A stretch of 58,777 nt of DNA, from NCBI GenBank assembly GCA_020442165.1, contig JAGRKV010000073.1, forward strand, positions 1 to 58,777, read 5' to 3'. This DNA is from Hyphomicrobiaceae bacterium. Its GTDB lineage: Bacteria; Pseudomonadota; Alphaproteobacteria; Rhizobiales; Hyphomicrobiaceae. The position numbers were made by a program, and so were the translations under genes. Under the pieces are notes generated by a model. The model saw only the letters and a program-made list of their open reading frames with translations. It was not told the origin of the DNA and made no database searches. Below are positions 45,301 through 52,788 of the stretch, one piece after another. Numbering within the stretch: the first letter of the stretch is position 1; the number at the start of each line of letters is the position of its first letter.

Positions 45301-45831
45301 GCCGCACGCTGTCCTTGCGACAACCGCTGCAACAATTCGCAGTTCACCGGCCTCGAGCAGCTCTACGTCGAATTCACCTGTAAGCTTGGCGCCTGGATGA
45401 TGAAGTGCGATGACCGCCCGTGTCGTGTCCTTGCCAAATGCCATTTTCAATGGGCCGCCCGAGGTGGGTGGCAGTGCCATGAAGCCGGGCAGCTGCGCTC
45501 GCGCTTCGACAAACGACCCATCGGCATCGGTATCAGGCGGTGGTGGTACGGCCGGCACGTCGAAGCGCACCGGCGCGGCAATCGAGATCACCACGAACAA
45601 GGGTTTCCTGACCGCCTGGCGCTCCGCTGCGCGCCAGCTCATGTGGAGCTTGCCGCCAGCGCTGATGTTGTCAGTTGCATCAAGTATAACGGCAATCGAC
45701 TTCGCGCGCTCGCGCAAACCCTTGAGCTCGGCTTCGTCGCACTGAGTCTTCGCGTGTAGCGGGGCGGCGGTGGACGTGATGGCGAACGCCGCGGCAAGAG
45801 CGCCAAGGACCGATCTGAAAAACAAAACCAT
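42328..45831 (-). CDS. exported caspase-family (C14) protease with beta-propeller-like region and EF-hand
   Basis: A 1167-residue protein with signal peptide ending TAAPLHAKT. A long N-terminal part (~200-850) has WD40/propeller-like short beta repeats (LVSADGRYRANVFKDRYRIYD, TLSRDGRYVVQLNSDGQFF). An Ig-like stretch is followed by a caspase domain starting near 945 (HAVIVGVDTYADPTL). The catalytic His is H1007 in FAGHGLA and the catalytic Cys C1056 in ILDACHSG. Near the C-terminus DADKDGAIAVSEL forms an EF-hand calcium loop (~1122-1134). Export is inferred from the signal peptide. Calcium control of the protease is inferred from the EF-hand. An upstream, same-strand exported gene is 246 bases away. 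Confidence 0.87.
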   Translation of the reverse strand: MVLFFRSVLGALAAAFAITSTAAPLHAKTQCDEAELKGLRERAKSIAVILDATDNISAGGKLHMSWRAAERQAVRKPLFVVISIAAPVRFDVPAVPPPPDTDADGSFVEARAQLPGFMALPPTSGGPLKMAFGKDTTRAVIALHHPGAKLTGEFDVELLEAGELRIVAAVVARTACGEKVVGTLLDRTFTVGPGIPEVVVQDPYDVEQPEKALVSADGRYRANVFKDRYRIYDTQTGARLVDRAGHAVNFSPTSRFVVASTGDAGSRMFEAIDLAARKVIARPFGSFIGWTQGDAYLIAGQGAWGGLSIRSTLISRDQPAPSGDESNEADRLPAHERGAADDFLDIRHSGSCHACASWTDDSFLLDIDNGILVYTGGHMGRADIYELDSGAVLCCEKNKTSPAEFIVKNYLVNLLRLEKGWHAREPILFTHIYDALADPDAESLKDQDWFKAAIGMKEQLIVAKTVDPGAAPVQIAGLSGASLVRGDWRSTTARGSEEDVLSLKDRVSIELGRIGLDLAAPYPREALPYSNSFAGEDRRGSGVNLSEEEDKRFEAKIDQRTKELEKRLAADVPNLKQLLGKHGLIEESYKPPIPYDGLGEGSLDLTRSLEGLWRWDVAGRPVWLMQLWATEGNAGIGMGMIVLLEGDGDTGSRTGGRVTDLSKELEAFWAGSYGSSAHQTRLKPNVFQDRYLVAASVAQKTITVFDLKTRRQIVLFKDVPQADLMEEVTLSRDGRYVVQLNSDGQFFIHEIEIGRLNLMGRAVDDEIIAYTPEGYYLSSYEGAHFVQLRFPGLRGLFPFQQFKSVLERPDLIKKRIEEGGGVLAAPELSPPPSLTVSRSGGGADGSLHKLDVSVRSSTGLKALSLYADAHRIKDVPLSGGEAKFSVDLPELHNARWLTLQARDAAGLVSVPQSVRLSTGKATSSALHAVIVGVDTYADPTLTLKFAEGDARRLGDALQSIAGGYYQRTSVDLRLGNKATRAQILDSLERAVAAASAQDTIVFSFAGHGLADNSGRYFLTPSDFDRQTIGESGLAWADIASVLQKAKARVMVILDACHSGLSGAEQAGTNDDAAAALLGAARAPMLVLAASKGRQLSYENPSWGGGLFTYALVEALSTSRKQYDADKDGAIAVSELYRAVKSIMYANAKGQQTPWLARQDLIGDFALF

Positions 45832-46077
45832 ATTTGATGCCTGCGTGGACGCTGTCTGTTTGAAGATGGACGCAACTGCTATGAAATAGGCTGCGCTGAA
45901 GGCTTGGCCTTGGCCGCTGCCAACGTGATGTTGCACTTGGCAGCCACTATAACCAGGGTGAGAAGATCTTTGGGGATGGCATTCGCAATAACGGGCACGC
46001 AGGTGGCTCGGTGTGGGGTGGGCACAACACCACCAGCCCGCAGGCGGGAGCAACTTGGTCTGTGGGGAGAGCGTAGC

Positions 46078-46512
46078 TCAGTGCTTGCCAGATGCTGAGG
46101 CAGGCGCCACCGCAACAGGCGCGGCGAACCGGCGCGCATAATCCTCCGCCGCCTTGATGCGGCAGTCCCGTACCGTTGGCCAGAAGACGCGCATGGACTG
46201 GGGGTCCTGGTTCTTCACGACACACGCCTCCGCAATGTCGTCATAGGCGGCTTGCTGACGAGGTGTGAGGCGTTGGTAGAACGTCTCCGCACACAACTGG
46301 AGAGTTGCGTCCTCCATATCGGGCGAATTGGTCCAGTTGCGGGCGCAGCCGCGATAGATGCGCGCTGCATCCTGACAGCTCGTCTGTTTCGCGATCAACG
46401 CGGTAACGGCGTTGATGTCGTTAAGCCCGGAGCAATCGAACGGCGTTTCCGCAAGCGCCGCTGTGAGGCACTGCCCAGAAATTACGAGTGCGGCGAGAGT
46501 GCGGAGCATCAT
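46078..46512 (-). CDS. small Cys-rich exported protein
   Basis: A 144-residue protein with signal peptide ending TAALAETP. The mature part has six cysteines (DCSG, TSCQD, RGCARN, QLCAE, EACVV, RDCRI) in a helical context, compatible with three disulfides in the periplasm. The start is Met-Met at 46512/46509 with a weak ribosome-binding site. A longer frame exists but is not supported. Same orientation as the caspase gene downstream, so a joint operon is possible. I do not recognise the family. Confidence 0.6.
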   Translation of the reverse strand: MMLRTLAALVISGQCLTAALAETPFDCSGLNDINAVTALIAKQTSCQDAARIYRGCARNWTNSPDMEDATLQLCAETFYQRLTPRQQAAYDDIAEACVVKNQDPQSMRVFWPTVRDCRIKAAEDYARRFAAPVAVAPASASGKH

Positions 46513-46813
46513 GAGAGGCTTGCTGTCTTTGGTAAGCAACGGATGAACGAACAGGGCCGCAGCATAACAAGCAGGGCCGCGGGTGGCGTCAACTTGTTGT
46601 TGCCGACAGCGATAACGAACGGCAACGGTGGTTGCGGCAATTTCCGCACCGTGATTGCTCGCCGCCAATCTTGACGTGCATTGCCAGCCAAGGCGAAGCC
46701 GGCGGCAAAAGTGCAGCGGATCGTTGAAGCCGGACAGAGCGGGGGATCATCCAGTCTCGGGCTTCGAGATGGGGTGGCGCAAATGGAGCTTGCGGGCTAT
46801 GCAGCCGTAGTGT

Positions 46814-46830
46814 ACTTTGCATTATAAAGT
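46814..46830. promoter_or_regulatory. palindromic operator-like site, ACTTTGCATTATAAAGT
   Basis: The arms ACTTT/AAAGT are perfect and share the first ten bases with the second site at 47068. The TATAAAGT right half overlaps a possible -10 element. Confidence 0.45.
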
Positions 46831-47067
46831 TAATGGGACATCACGATGCAGATTGCGCAGAACAATGCCCTACAAATCTGTCTAGTTGTGCGGCAGGCAG
46901 CCACCCATGCTGATCGGCTGGTGCCCGCGTCTGCATGGTTGGAACCTGTGCCCGCACGATGGTTGGCCACGAAATCCCGTCCATGTCGGCGGGAGCGGGC
47001 TGTCGGTCTGGACCCGCTTATCCCCCCGCACGCGGGCAAAAACCGGCAGCCCCTTTTTTGCCCACAA

Positions 47068-47084
47068 ACTTTGCATTGCAAAGC
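47068..47084. promoter_or_regulatory. palindromic operator-like site, ACTTTGCATTGCAAAGC
   Basis: The CTTTGCA/TGCAAAG arms around a single T are perfect. It lies 117 bases before the radical SAM gene start and 254 bases from its sister site. Two matching sites in one promoter region suggest a dimeric repressor. Confidence 0.45.
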
Positions 47085-47200
47085 TTGTGATGACTCGGAT
47101 GGTGCCAGCCTCAAGGGCACCAATCCTGCCCCATCCATCTCGCAGGCAGTAACGCCCGCGCCCTTCTGTCAAATATCGCCAGCAGCCTCGTGGAGTGTCT

Positions 47201-48760
47201 ATGCGTATCCTCCTCGTCAATGTTCCTCACCCTTCCATCGGCAGCCGCATTCCCGACGATCACCTGCCGCCGCTTGGTCTGCTGTCGATTGGCGGGCCGC
47301 TGATCGACGATGGTCACGATGTCCGGCTGCTGGATGCCGATCGCGACAACCTGCCCACATCTCGCATCGTCACTGAAGCAGAAGCATGGTGGCCCGATGC
47401 CGTGCTGCTCGGTCATTCGGGGTCGACTTCGGGGCATCCTGTCGTGGCGGAGGTGTCGCGCGCCATGCATGCTGCCATGCCCCATGCTCTCATCGTCTAT
47501 GGCGGTGTCTACCCGACGTATCACTGGCGCGAAGTCCTGGAGGCCGAGCCCCATGTTGCCGCGATCGTGCGTGGTGAAGGAGAGGAAACGGCACGGCGTC
47601 TGATGCGGGCGTTGGAAGAAGGCGCACCGCTCGATGCCATTCGCGGCATCGCGTACCGCAAGAACGGTTTGATACTCGCGACGCCTTCAGTGCCGGTGAT
47701 CCGCGACCTGGACGCCTATCGCGTCGGCTGGGAATTGATAGATCATTCTCGCTACAGTTATTGGGGTGGGATGCGCGCGGTCGTGGTTCAGTTCTCGCGT
47801 GGCTGTCCGCATCTTTGCAACTATTGCGGCCAGCGCGGTTTCTGGACGCGCTGGCGCCATCGCGATCCGGTCCGCTTCGCCAAGGAACTTGCCAGGCTCC
47901 ACCGCGAGCACGGCGTTGAACTCATAAACTTCGCCGACGAGAACCCGACCTCTTCACGCAAGGCATGGAAGGCATTTCTGGAAGCGTTGATCGAGGAAGA
48001 CGTGAATCTGCTTCTCGTCGGCTCCACACGCGCCGGCGACATCGTCCGCGATGCAGACATCCTCCATCTCTACAAAAAAGCGGGCTGTATCCGCTTCCTC
48101 CTCGGGATGGAGAGCACGGACGACGCCAAGCTGACCCTTATCAAGAAGGGCGCCACCAGCGCCGACGATCGCGAGGCAATCCGCCTCATGCGCCAGCATG
48201 GGATCGTTTCGCTCGCCACCTGGGTCGTCGGCTTCGAGGAGGAGACCGATCGCGATCACTGGCGCGGCATGCGCCAGCTTCTCGCTTATGATCCCGATCA
48301 GATCCAGATGCTTTACGTCACGCCGCATCGATGGACCCCGTTCTTCCGCCTAGCGGCGGACCGGGTCGTCATCCAAGAGGACAGACGGCGCTGGGACTAC
48401 AAGCATCAGGTTCTGGCCACGCGCCACATGCCGCCCTGGCGCATACTGTTGTGGGTGAAGCTGACCGAAGCGGTACTGCAGGCACGGCCCAAGGCGCTCT
48501 ACCGCACCTATCTGCACCCCGATGCGCAGGTGCGCTGGGCAATGCGGTGGTACAGCCGCATCGGCCGTCGCGTTTGGCCCTATGAGATCATTCGTTTCCT
48601 GCTGGAGCCACTTGTGCGCAATGGTCGATCTGTCCGCCAGTTCTGGGGCGCCCCCCAGGATGAAGAAGAAGAGGCGATGAAGGTGCCGGGGCTTCGCCGC
48701 ATCCGCGGTAGTACGCACCAGCCGTTGGCAAATACAGACTCACGCACTACCGGGCCATAA
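47201..48760 (+). CDS. B12-binding radical SAM protein (BchE-like class)
   Basis: A 519-residue enzyme. The N-terminal cobalamin-binding Rossmann domain (~1-150) has PPLGLLSIGGPLIDDGHDV and GHSGSTSGHP. The radical SAM core carries the CxxxCxxC [4Fe-4S] ligands C202, C206 and C209 in RGCPHLCNYC. A later GMESTDDAKLTLIKKGATS block fits the core. The C-terminus ends with a disordered tail. It belongs to the class containing BchE and P- or C-methyltransferases. It is not true BchE by sequence and no bacteriochlorophyll genes are nearby. The ATG at 47201 is preceded by GGAG. It lies 152 bases before the lipid-remodelling operon and could modify a lipid, but that is a guess. Confidence 0.85.
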   Translation: MRILLVNVPHPSIGSRIPDDHLPPLGLLSIGGPLIDDGHDVRLLDADRDNLPTSRIVTEAEAWWPDAVLLGHSGSTSGHPVVAEVSRAMHAAMPHALIVYGGVYPTYHWREVLEAEPHVAAIVRGEGEETARRLMRALEEGAPLDAIRGIAYRKNGLILATPSVPVIRDLDAYRVGWELIDHSRYSYWGGMRAVVVQFSRGCPHLCNYCGQRGFWTRWRHRDPVRFAKELARLHREHGVELINFADENPTSSRKAWKAFLEALIEEDVNLLLVGSTRAGDIVRDADILHLYKKAGCIRFLLGMESTDDAKLTLIKKGATSADDREAIRLMRQHGIVSLATWVVGFEEETDRDHWRGMRQLLAYDPDQIQMLYVTPHRWTPFFRLAADRVVIQEDRRRWDYKHQVLATRHMPPWRILLWVKLTEAVLQARPKALYRTYLHPDAQVRWAMRWYSRIGRRVWPYEIIRFLLEPLVRNGRSVRQFWGAPQDEEEEAMKVPGLRRIRGSTHQPLANTDSRTTGP

Positions 48761-48844
48761 TCTCATTGAAGCCGGTCAAAAGAGCGCCCGGTTGCACGAT
48801 CGCTCGGGCAGCAAGTGGATTTTTCCACAATGGCCGGGCAAGCG

Positions 48845-48862
48845 GTGTCACACATCTGAAAC
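48845..48862 (+). promoter_or_regulatory. candidate Pho box (PhoB site)
   Basis: GTGTCACACATCTGAAAC fits the 11-bp direct repeat of PhoB half-sites (consensus CTGTCATAAATCTGTCAC), about 13 of 18 positions. It lies 50 bases before the PlcP start, and the operon's known biology is phosphate limitation. Confidence 0.5.
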
Positions 48863-48912
48863 ACGAGTCTGGTCTTTCCACCTGCAATGCTGCCATGGGT
48901 GGAGTGGTCTCG

Positions 48913-49722
48913 ATGTCGAGGGACGAGAGCAGGCCGGATCGATATCGCTCGGTATTCATTTCCGACGTTCATCTGGGAACGCGCGCCGCACAGACGCCAG
49001 CGCTTTTGGATTTCCTCAAGCGCGTCGATGCCGAAACCTATTATCTCGTCGGCGACATCATCGATTTCTGGAAGGTCAGGCGCGGCCCGGCCTGGTCCCA
49101 GTCGCACAACGACGTGCTCCAGAAGCTGCTGCGCAAGGTTCGCAAGGGTTCCCGCATCATTTTCATTCCCGGCAATCATGATGAAGCCCTGCGAGATTAT
49201 TGCGGCCAGTCCTTCGGCGGCATCGAGATCTTGCGCGATACCATTCATGTCGGCCCGGATGGGCGCCGCTATCTCGTCATGCACGGCGATGAGTTCGACG
49301 TTGTCGTGCGCTACGCCAAGTGGCTGGCCTTCCTGGGCGATCGTTCCTACGAACTGGCGCTTTGGAGCAATGCGCCCTTGAACTGGCTCCGCAGGCACAT
49401 GGGGCTCGGTTATTGGTCGCTCTCGGCATACTTGAAGAACCGCATCAAGACGGCGGTGAATTTCATCGGTGAATTCGAGAATGCCCTGGCCGATGTCGCA
49501 CGCCGCCGCAATGTCGACGGCGTAATCTGCGGCCATATCCACCATGCCGCGGACCGCATGATCGATGGTGTCCACTACCTCAATTGCGGCGACTGGGTGG
49601 AAAGCTGCACGGCCATCCTCGAAAAGAGTACCGGCGAGATGGAAGTGATCCGCTGGAGCCTGTCGCCCGATGAACTAGCCCCGGTTGCAGCCTCCGCGCC
49701 CCGGTCGCAGGCGGCGGCCTGA
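48913..49722 (+). CDS. plcP: PlcP-type metallophosphoesterase (phosphate-starvation phospholipase C)
   Basis: A 269-residue calcineurin-like phosphoesterase. The metal-binding motifs are all present: SDVHLG (17-22), GDIIDFW (47-53), GNHD (87-90), HGDEFD (124-129) and GHIHH (207-211). Automatic annotation would call it UDP-2,3-diacylglucosamine diphosphatase (LpxH). Its place directly before a GT4 glycosyltransferase and btaA-btaB instead matches rhizobial and marine PlcP. PlcP cuts phospholipid headgroups to give diacylglycerol when phosphate is scarce. The ATG at 48913 has GGAG upstream. The next ORF begins two bases after the stop. Confidence 0.82.
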   Translation: MSRDESRPDRYRSVFISDVHLGTRAAQTPALLDFLKRVDAETYYLVGDIIDFWKVRRGPAWSQSHNDVLQKLLRKVRKGSRIIFIPGNHDEALRDYCGQSFGGIEILRDTIHVGPDGRRYLVMHGDEFDVVVRYAKWLAFLGDRSYELALWSNAPLNWLRRHMGLGYWSLSAYLKNRIKTAVNFIGEFENALADVARRRNVDGVICGHIHHAADRMIDGVHYLNCGDWVESCTAILEKSTGEMEVIRWSLSPDELAPVAASAPRSQAAA

Positions 49723-49723
49723 C

Positions 49724-50818
49724 ATGCGGCTCTTGATCGCCACCGACGCCTGGCATCCGCAGGTCAACGGCGTCGTCACGACGTTGGCGCGAATGCATGA
49801 TGAGCTCCCCCAGCTTGGCGTTGAGGTGGCGTACCTGACGCCTGAGAATTTCAAGACGCTGCCAATGCCGGGCTATTCCACCATCAGGCTGGCGCTTGCG
49901 ACGGCATCCAGGATAGCCAGCCACGTCGAGGCCTTTCGGCCGGATTGGATTCATATCGCAACAGAAGGCCCGATCGGTTGGTCGGCGCGCCGCTTCTGCT
50001 TGCGAACATTGCGGCCGTTCACGACCAGCTATCACACCAAGTTCCCCGAATACGCAAACCGGATTGCCGCGTTGCCTTCGAGCTGGGTTTATGCGCTGGA
50101 GCGGCTGTTCCACAAAAATAGCTCCGGCGTCATGGTTGCCACCGCGTCGCTCGAAGACGACTTGCGCACGCGCGGTTTTCACCGCCTCATGCGTTGGTCG
50201 CGCGGTGTCGACCTTTCCATTTTCCATCCCCGCCCTGTTCGCCATTTCGGCGACGGTCCCGTTTTTCTCTACGTCGGCCGCGTTTCCCGGGAAAAAAACA
50301 TTGAGGCGTTTCTCGACGCCGACATCCGGGGACGCAAGGTTGTTGTCGGGGACGGCCCCCATCTGCAATCGCTGCGGCGGCGATATCGCGACGTCTGGTT
50401 CACGGGCGCGAAATGCGGCGTGGATCTCGCCGAACAGTATGCCTCAGCGGATGTGTTCGTATTCCCTAGCCGCACTGACACATTCGGCCTCGTCATGCTG
50501 GAAGCCATGGCCTCTGGCCTGCCGGTTGCTGCCTATCCCGTGACGGGACCGATCGATGTCGTGGAAAATGGGGCCAGCGGAATTCTGAGCGAGGACCTTG
50601 GCAAGGCGGCACAAGCTGCACTGCTGCTTGATCGTGCTGCCGCGCGGTCTCGGGCAGCCAAGTTCGCTTGGTCCCAATCGGCGCGACAGTTCCTGGAAAA
50701 CATTCAAACGGCAAAGAGCCAGGCTGAAAACGCACATGGCCGTGGTGCGGATTCGAGCGCGGCCCGTGCTGCGCCCCACAGTCAATATGCATCCATCACG
50801 CAAGGACACATCACATGA
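49724..50818 (+). CDS. GT4 glycosyltransferase, Agt-like (diacylglycerol glycosylation)
   Basis: A 364-residue glycosyltransferase of the GT-B fold, family 4. The N-terminus RLLIATDAWHPQVNGVV is typical. Further landmarks are the EGPIGWSARR block, the GRVSREKNIEAFLD acceptor/donor hinge, and FPSRTDTFGLVMLEAMASGLPV with the catalytic-type Glu pair. In Agrobacterium, Mesorhizobium and marine relatives, the enzyme next to PlcP adds glucose or glucuronate to diacylglycerol to make non-phosphorus glycolipids. The last ~30 residues are a disordered tail. The stop overlaps the BtaA start by 4 bases. Confidence 0.85.
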   Translation: MRLLIATDAWHPQVNGVVTTLARMHDELPQLGVEVAYLTPENFKTLPMPGYSTIRLALATASRIASHVEAFRPDWIHIATEGPIGWSARRFCLRTLRPFTTSYHTKFPEYANRIAALPSSWVYALERLFHKNSSGVMVATASLEDDLRTRGFHRLMRWSRGVDLSIFHPRPVRHFGDGPVFLYVGRVSREKNIEAFLDADIRGRKVVVGDGPHLQSLRRRYRDVWFTGAKCGVDLAEQYASADVFVFPSRTDTFGLVMLEAMASGLPVAAYPVTGPIDVVENGASGILSEDLGKAAQAALLLDRAAARSRAAKFAWSQSARQFLENIQTAKSQAENAHGRGADSSAARAAPHSQYASITQGHIT

Positions 50819-52059
50819 CCGCAGCCGATCTTCATGAGCCGGTAGACATCACCCGCCGCCGCAGCAGGGCCCTGGTCGGGGCAGCCGTACATCGGCACGC
50901 AGCATTGTCACGCGCCGGCATCACCGAGCGGATTTTTACCCATGCTTTCTCAGGACTCGTCTATCCCCAGATATGGGAGGATCCAGCCGTAGATCTTGAG
51001 GCGATGCAGCTTGAGCCTGGCCAGCATGTTGTGGCAATCGCTTCGGGAGGATGCAACATCCTTTCATATCTCGCGGCAGCACCCGTTCGCATAACGGGTG
51101 TCGATCTCAATACGGCGCACATCGCGCTCAACCGGTTGAAACACGCAGCAATACGGCACCTGGACTACGGCGAGTTCCATTCGCTGTTTGCCGACGCTGC
51201 CACAGCGCGCAACGTGAGGCTATTCGACCAGAAGCTGGCGCGTCGTCTCGACCTTCAGTCGCGACGCTATTGGACGTCGCGGGATTGGCGCGGCAGGCGT
51301 CGCATTTCAGCATTCGCGCGCGGGTTCTATCGCTCGGGCCTTCTTGGCCGCTTCATCGCGACAGGCCACGCCCTTGCGCGCTCGCTGGGCGGCAATCCAG
51401 CCGCGATCGCAACAGCGCAGAGCCTGGAAGACCAGCGCGCGATTTTCGAGCGTGAGATTAGGCCGCTGCTGCGCCGTCCGGTCGTTCGCAGCATCCTCGA
51501 TCAGCGCGCGTCCTTGTTCGGCCTGGGTATCCCGCCGGCTCAATACGAGGCATTGAGCGAGGGCCGCCCCATGCACGAGGTGATCGAGGAGCGCCTGGAA
51601 AGGCTCGCGTGCAGTTTCGATCTGAAAGACAACTATTTCGCCTGGCAGGCTTTCAACAAGGGATATGGGCGTGGCGGTCCGGTGCCCGCCTACCTGGAGC
51701 AGCAGAACTTTTCTGCCCTTCGCGAACGCATCGATGATGTCCGCATCCTCAACATTTCTCTGACGGCTCATTTGGCGGCGCAGCCCGCGCAGAGCGTCGA
51801 TCGGTTCGTCCTGCTCGATGCGCAGGATTGGATGGCGGATGATGTACTAGCCGAACTCTGGCAAGAGATCACGCGCACCGCCTCTCCCAAGGCCCGTGTC
51901 ATCTTCCGCACCGCGGGTCGGGACACGATCCTGCCCGGCCGCATCCCCGATAGCGTGCTGGATCAATGGAGCTACATGGCGCCTCAGTCGGTGGAGCTTG
52001 GCGCACGCGATCGCTCGGCCATCTATGGTGGATTCCATCTCTACATCAAGAAGGCTTGA
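50815..52059 (+). CDS. btaA: BtaA: S-adenosylmethionine:diacylglycerol 3-amino-3-carboxypropyltransferase
   Basis: A 414-residue DUF3419-family enzyme. WEDPAVDLEAMQL (55-67) and the nucleotide-binding block HVVAIASGGCNILSYL (71-86) are the family's recognisable signatures, followed by GVDLNTAHIALNRLKH. BtaA transfers the 3-amino-3-carboxypropyl group of SAM to diacylglycerol, giving diacylglycerylhomoserine, the first step to the betaine lipid DGTS. It is membrane-associated at the cytoplasmic face. AAGGA lies 8 bases before the ATG. It is followed after 4 bases by BtaB. Confidence 0.94.
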   Translation: MTAADLHEPVDITRRRSRALVGAAVHRHAALSRAGITERIFTHAFSGLVYPQIWEDPAVDLEAMQLEPGQHVVAIASGGCNILSYLAAAPVRITGVDLNTAHIALNRLKHAAIRHLDYGEFHSLFADAATARNVRLFDQKLARRLDLQSRRYWTSRDWRGRRRISAFARGFYRSGLLGRFIATGHALARSLGGNPAAIATAQSLEDQRAIFEREIRPLLRRPVVRSILDQRASLFGLGIPPAQYEALSEGRPMHEVIEERLERLACSFDLKDNYFAWQAFNKGYGRGGPVPAYLEQQNFSALRERIDDVRILNISLTAHLAAQPAQSVDRFVLLDAQDWMADDVLAELWQEITRTASPKARVIFRTAGRDTILPGRIPDSVLDQWSYMAPQSVELGARDRSAIYGGFHLYIKKA

Positions 52060-52063
52060 GGCG

Positions 52064-52732
52064 ATGCAGACCGCAGCAACCTCAGACGCAAGCCGGATGG
52101 ACCGGCATTATCGCTATCAGCGGTTCATCTATGATGCCACTCGGACGCATTATCTGATTGGCCGCAAGCACCTCATCAAGACGCTGCGGCCCGCGCCCGG
52201 GCAGACCGTTCTGGAAATCGGCTGCGGCACGGCATGGAACCTCGCCAAAGTCGCACGTCGCTATCCCGAAGCGCTCATTCATGGCGTCGATGTATCGAAA
52301 GCCATGCTCGACACGGCGCGAACCTCCCTGCGGCGGAAAGGGCTTATCGACCGTGTGTCGTTGTGTCAGGGCGATGCGACGGGCTTCGATCCACTCACGA
52401 CACTGGGTCGCACCAGCTTCGATCGCATATTCTTCTCCTACGCCTTGTCGATGATCCCGCGATGGGAAGCGGCACTCGCTCATGCAGCGACGATGATTGC
52501 CCCTGGTGGCGAACTCCACATCGTCGATTTCGGTCAGTGCGAAAGACTTCCCGAAGCGTTCAAGGGCGCTCTCTTCGCATTCCTGCGACACTACACGGTG
52601 ACGCCACGCGCGGATCTGGAGCAACGATTGAGTGAGTTGGCGGAAAGCCATGGGCTAGAACTCGCATTCCAGCGCCTGCACCGTGGATATACCGATTATG
52701 CGGTGTTGCGCCGGCCCTCAACGGCCGCCTGA
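52064..52732 (+). CDS. btaB: BtaB: diacylglycerylhomoserine N-methyltransferase
   Basis: A 222-residue SAM-dependent methyltransferase, with motif I TVLEIGCGTAWNL (48-60), motif II GVDVSKAMLDTA and post-motif RIFFSYALSMIPRW. It adds three methyl groups to diacylglycerylhomoserine to make DGTS. It is the last gene of the four-gene lipid operon. The convergent response-regulator gene ends 56 bases away, and no clear terminator separates them. Confidence 0.92.
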   Translation: MQTAATSDASRMDRHYRYQRFIYDATRTHYLIGRKHLIKTLRPAPGQTVLEIGCGTAWNLAKVARRYPEALIHGVDVSKAMLDTARTSLRRKGLIDRVSLCQGDATGFDPLTTLGRTSFDRIFFSYALSMIPRWEAALAHAATMIAPGGELHIVDFGQCERLPEAFKGALFAFLRHYTVTPRADLEQRLSELAESHGLELAFQRLHRGYTDYAVLRRPSTAA

Positions 52733-52788
52733 GGCGTCAGCTGAAAACGGGAAGTCGGCGAAGTGCTGCAAGGTGCGCGGCCAGCAAT

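Larger units (their letters stand above)
46513..47200. other. 688-bp divergent intergenic region with two similar palindromes
   Basis: No gene recognised; the frames crossing it have poor composition and no ribosome-binding sites. It holds the palindromes at 46814 and 47068 described separately. Confidence 0.45.

Noticed and set aside
46062..46090. tRNA-like start GGGAGAGCGTAGCTCAG
   Set aside because: It looks like a tRNA acceptor and D-arm start, but no anticodon arm, T-loop or acceptor complement follows.
47201..48760. Anaerobic magnesium-protoporphyrin cyclase BchE
   Set aside because: N-terminal sequence does not match BchE as I recall it and there are no photosynthesis genes in the window.
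48913..49722. UDP-2,3-diacylglucosamine diphosphatase LpxH
   Set aside because: Motifs alone cannot separate it from PlcP, but coupling to a GT4 enzyme and btaAB plus an upstream Pho-like site favours PlcP.
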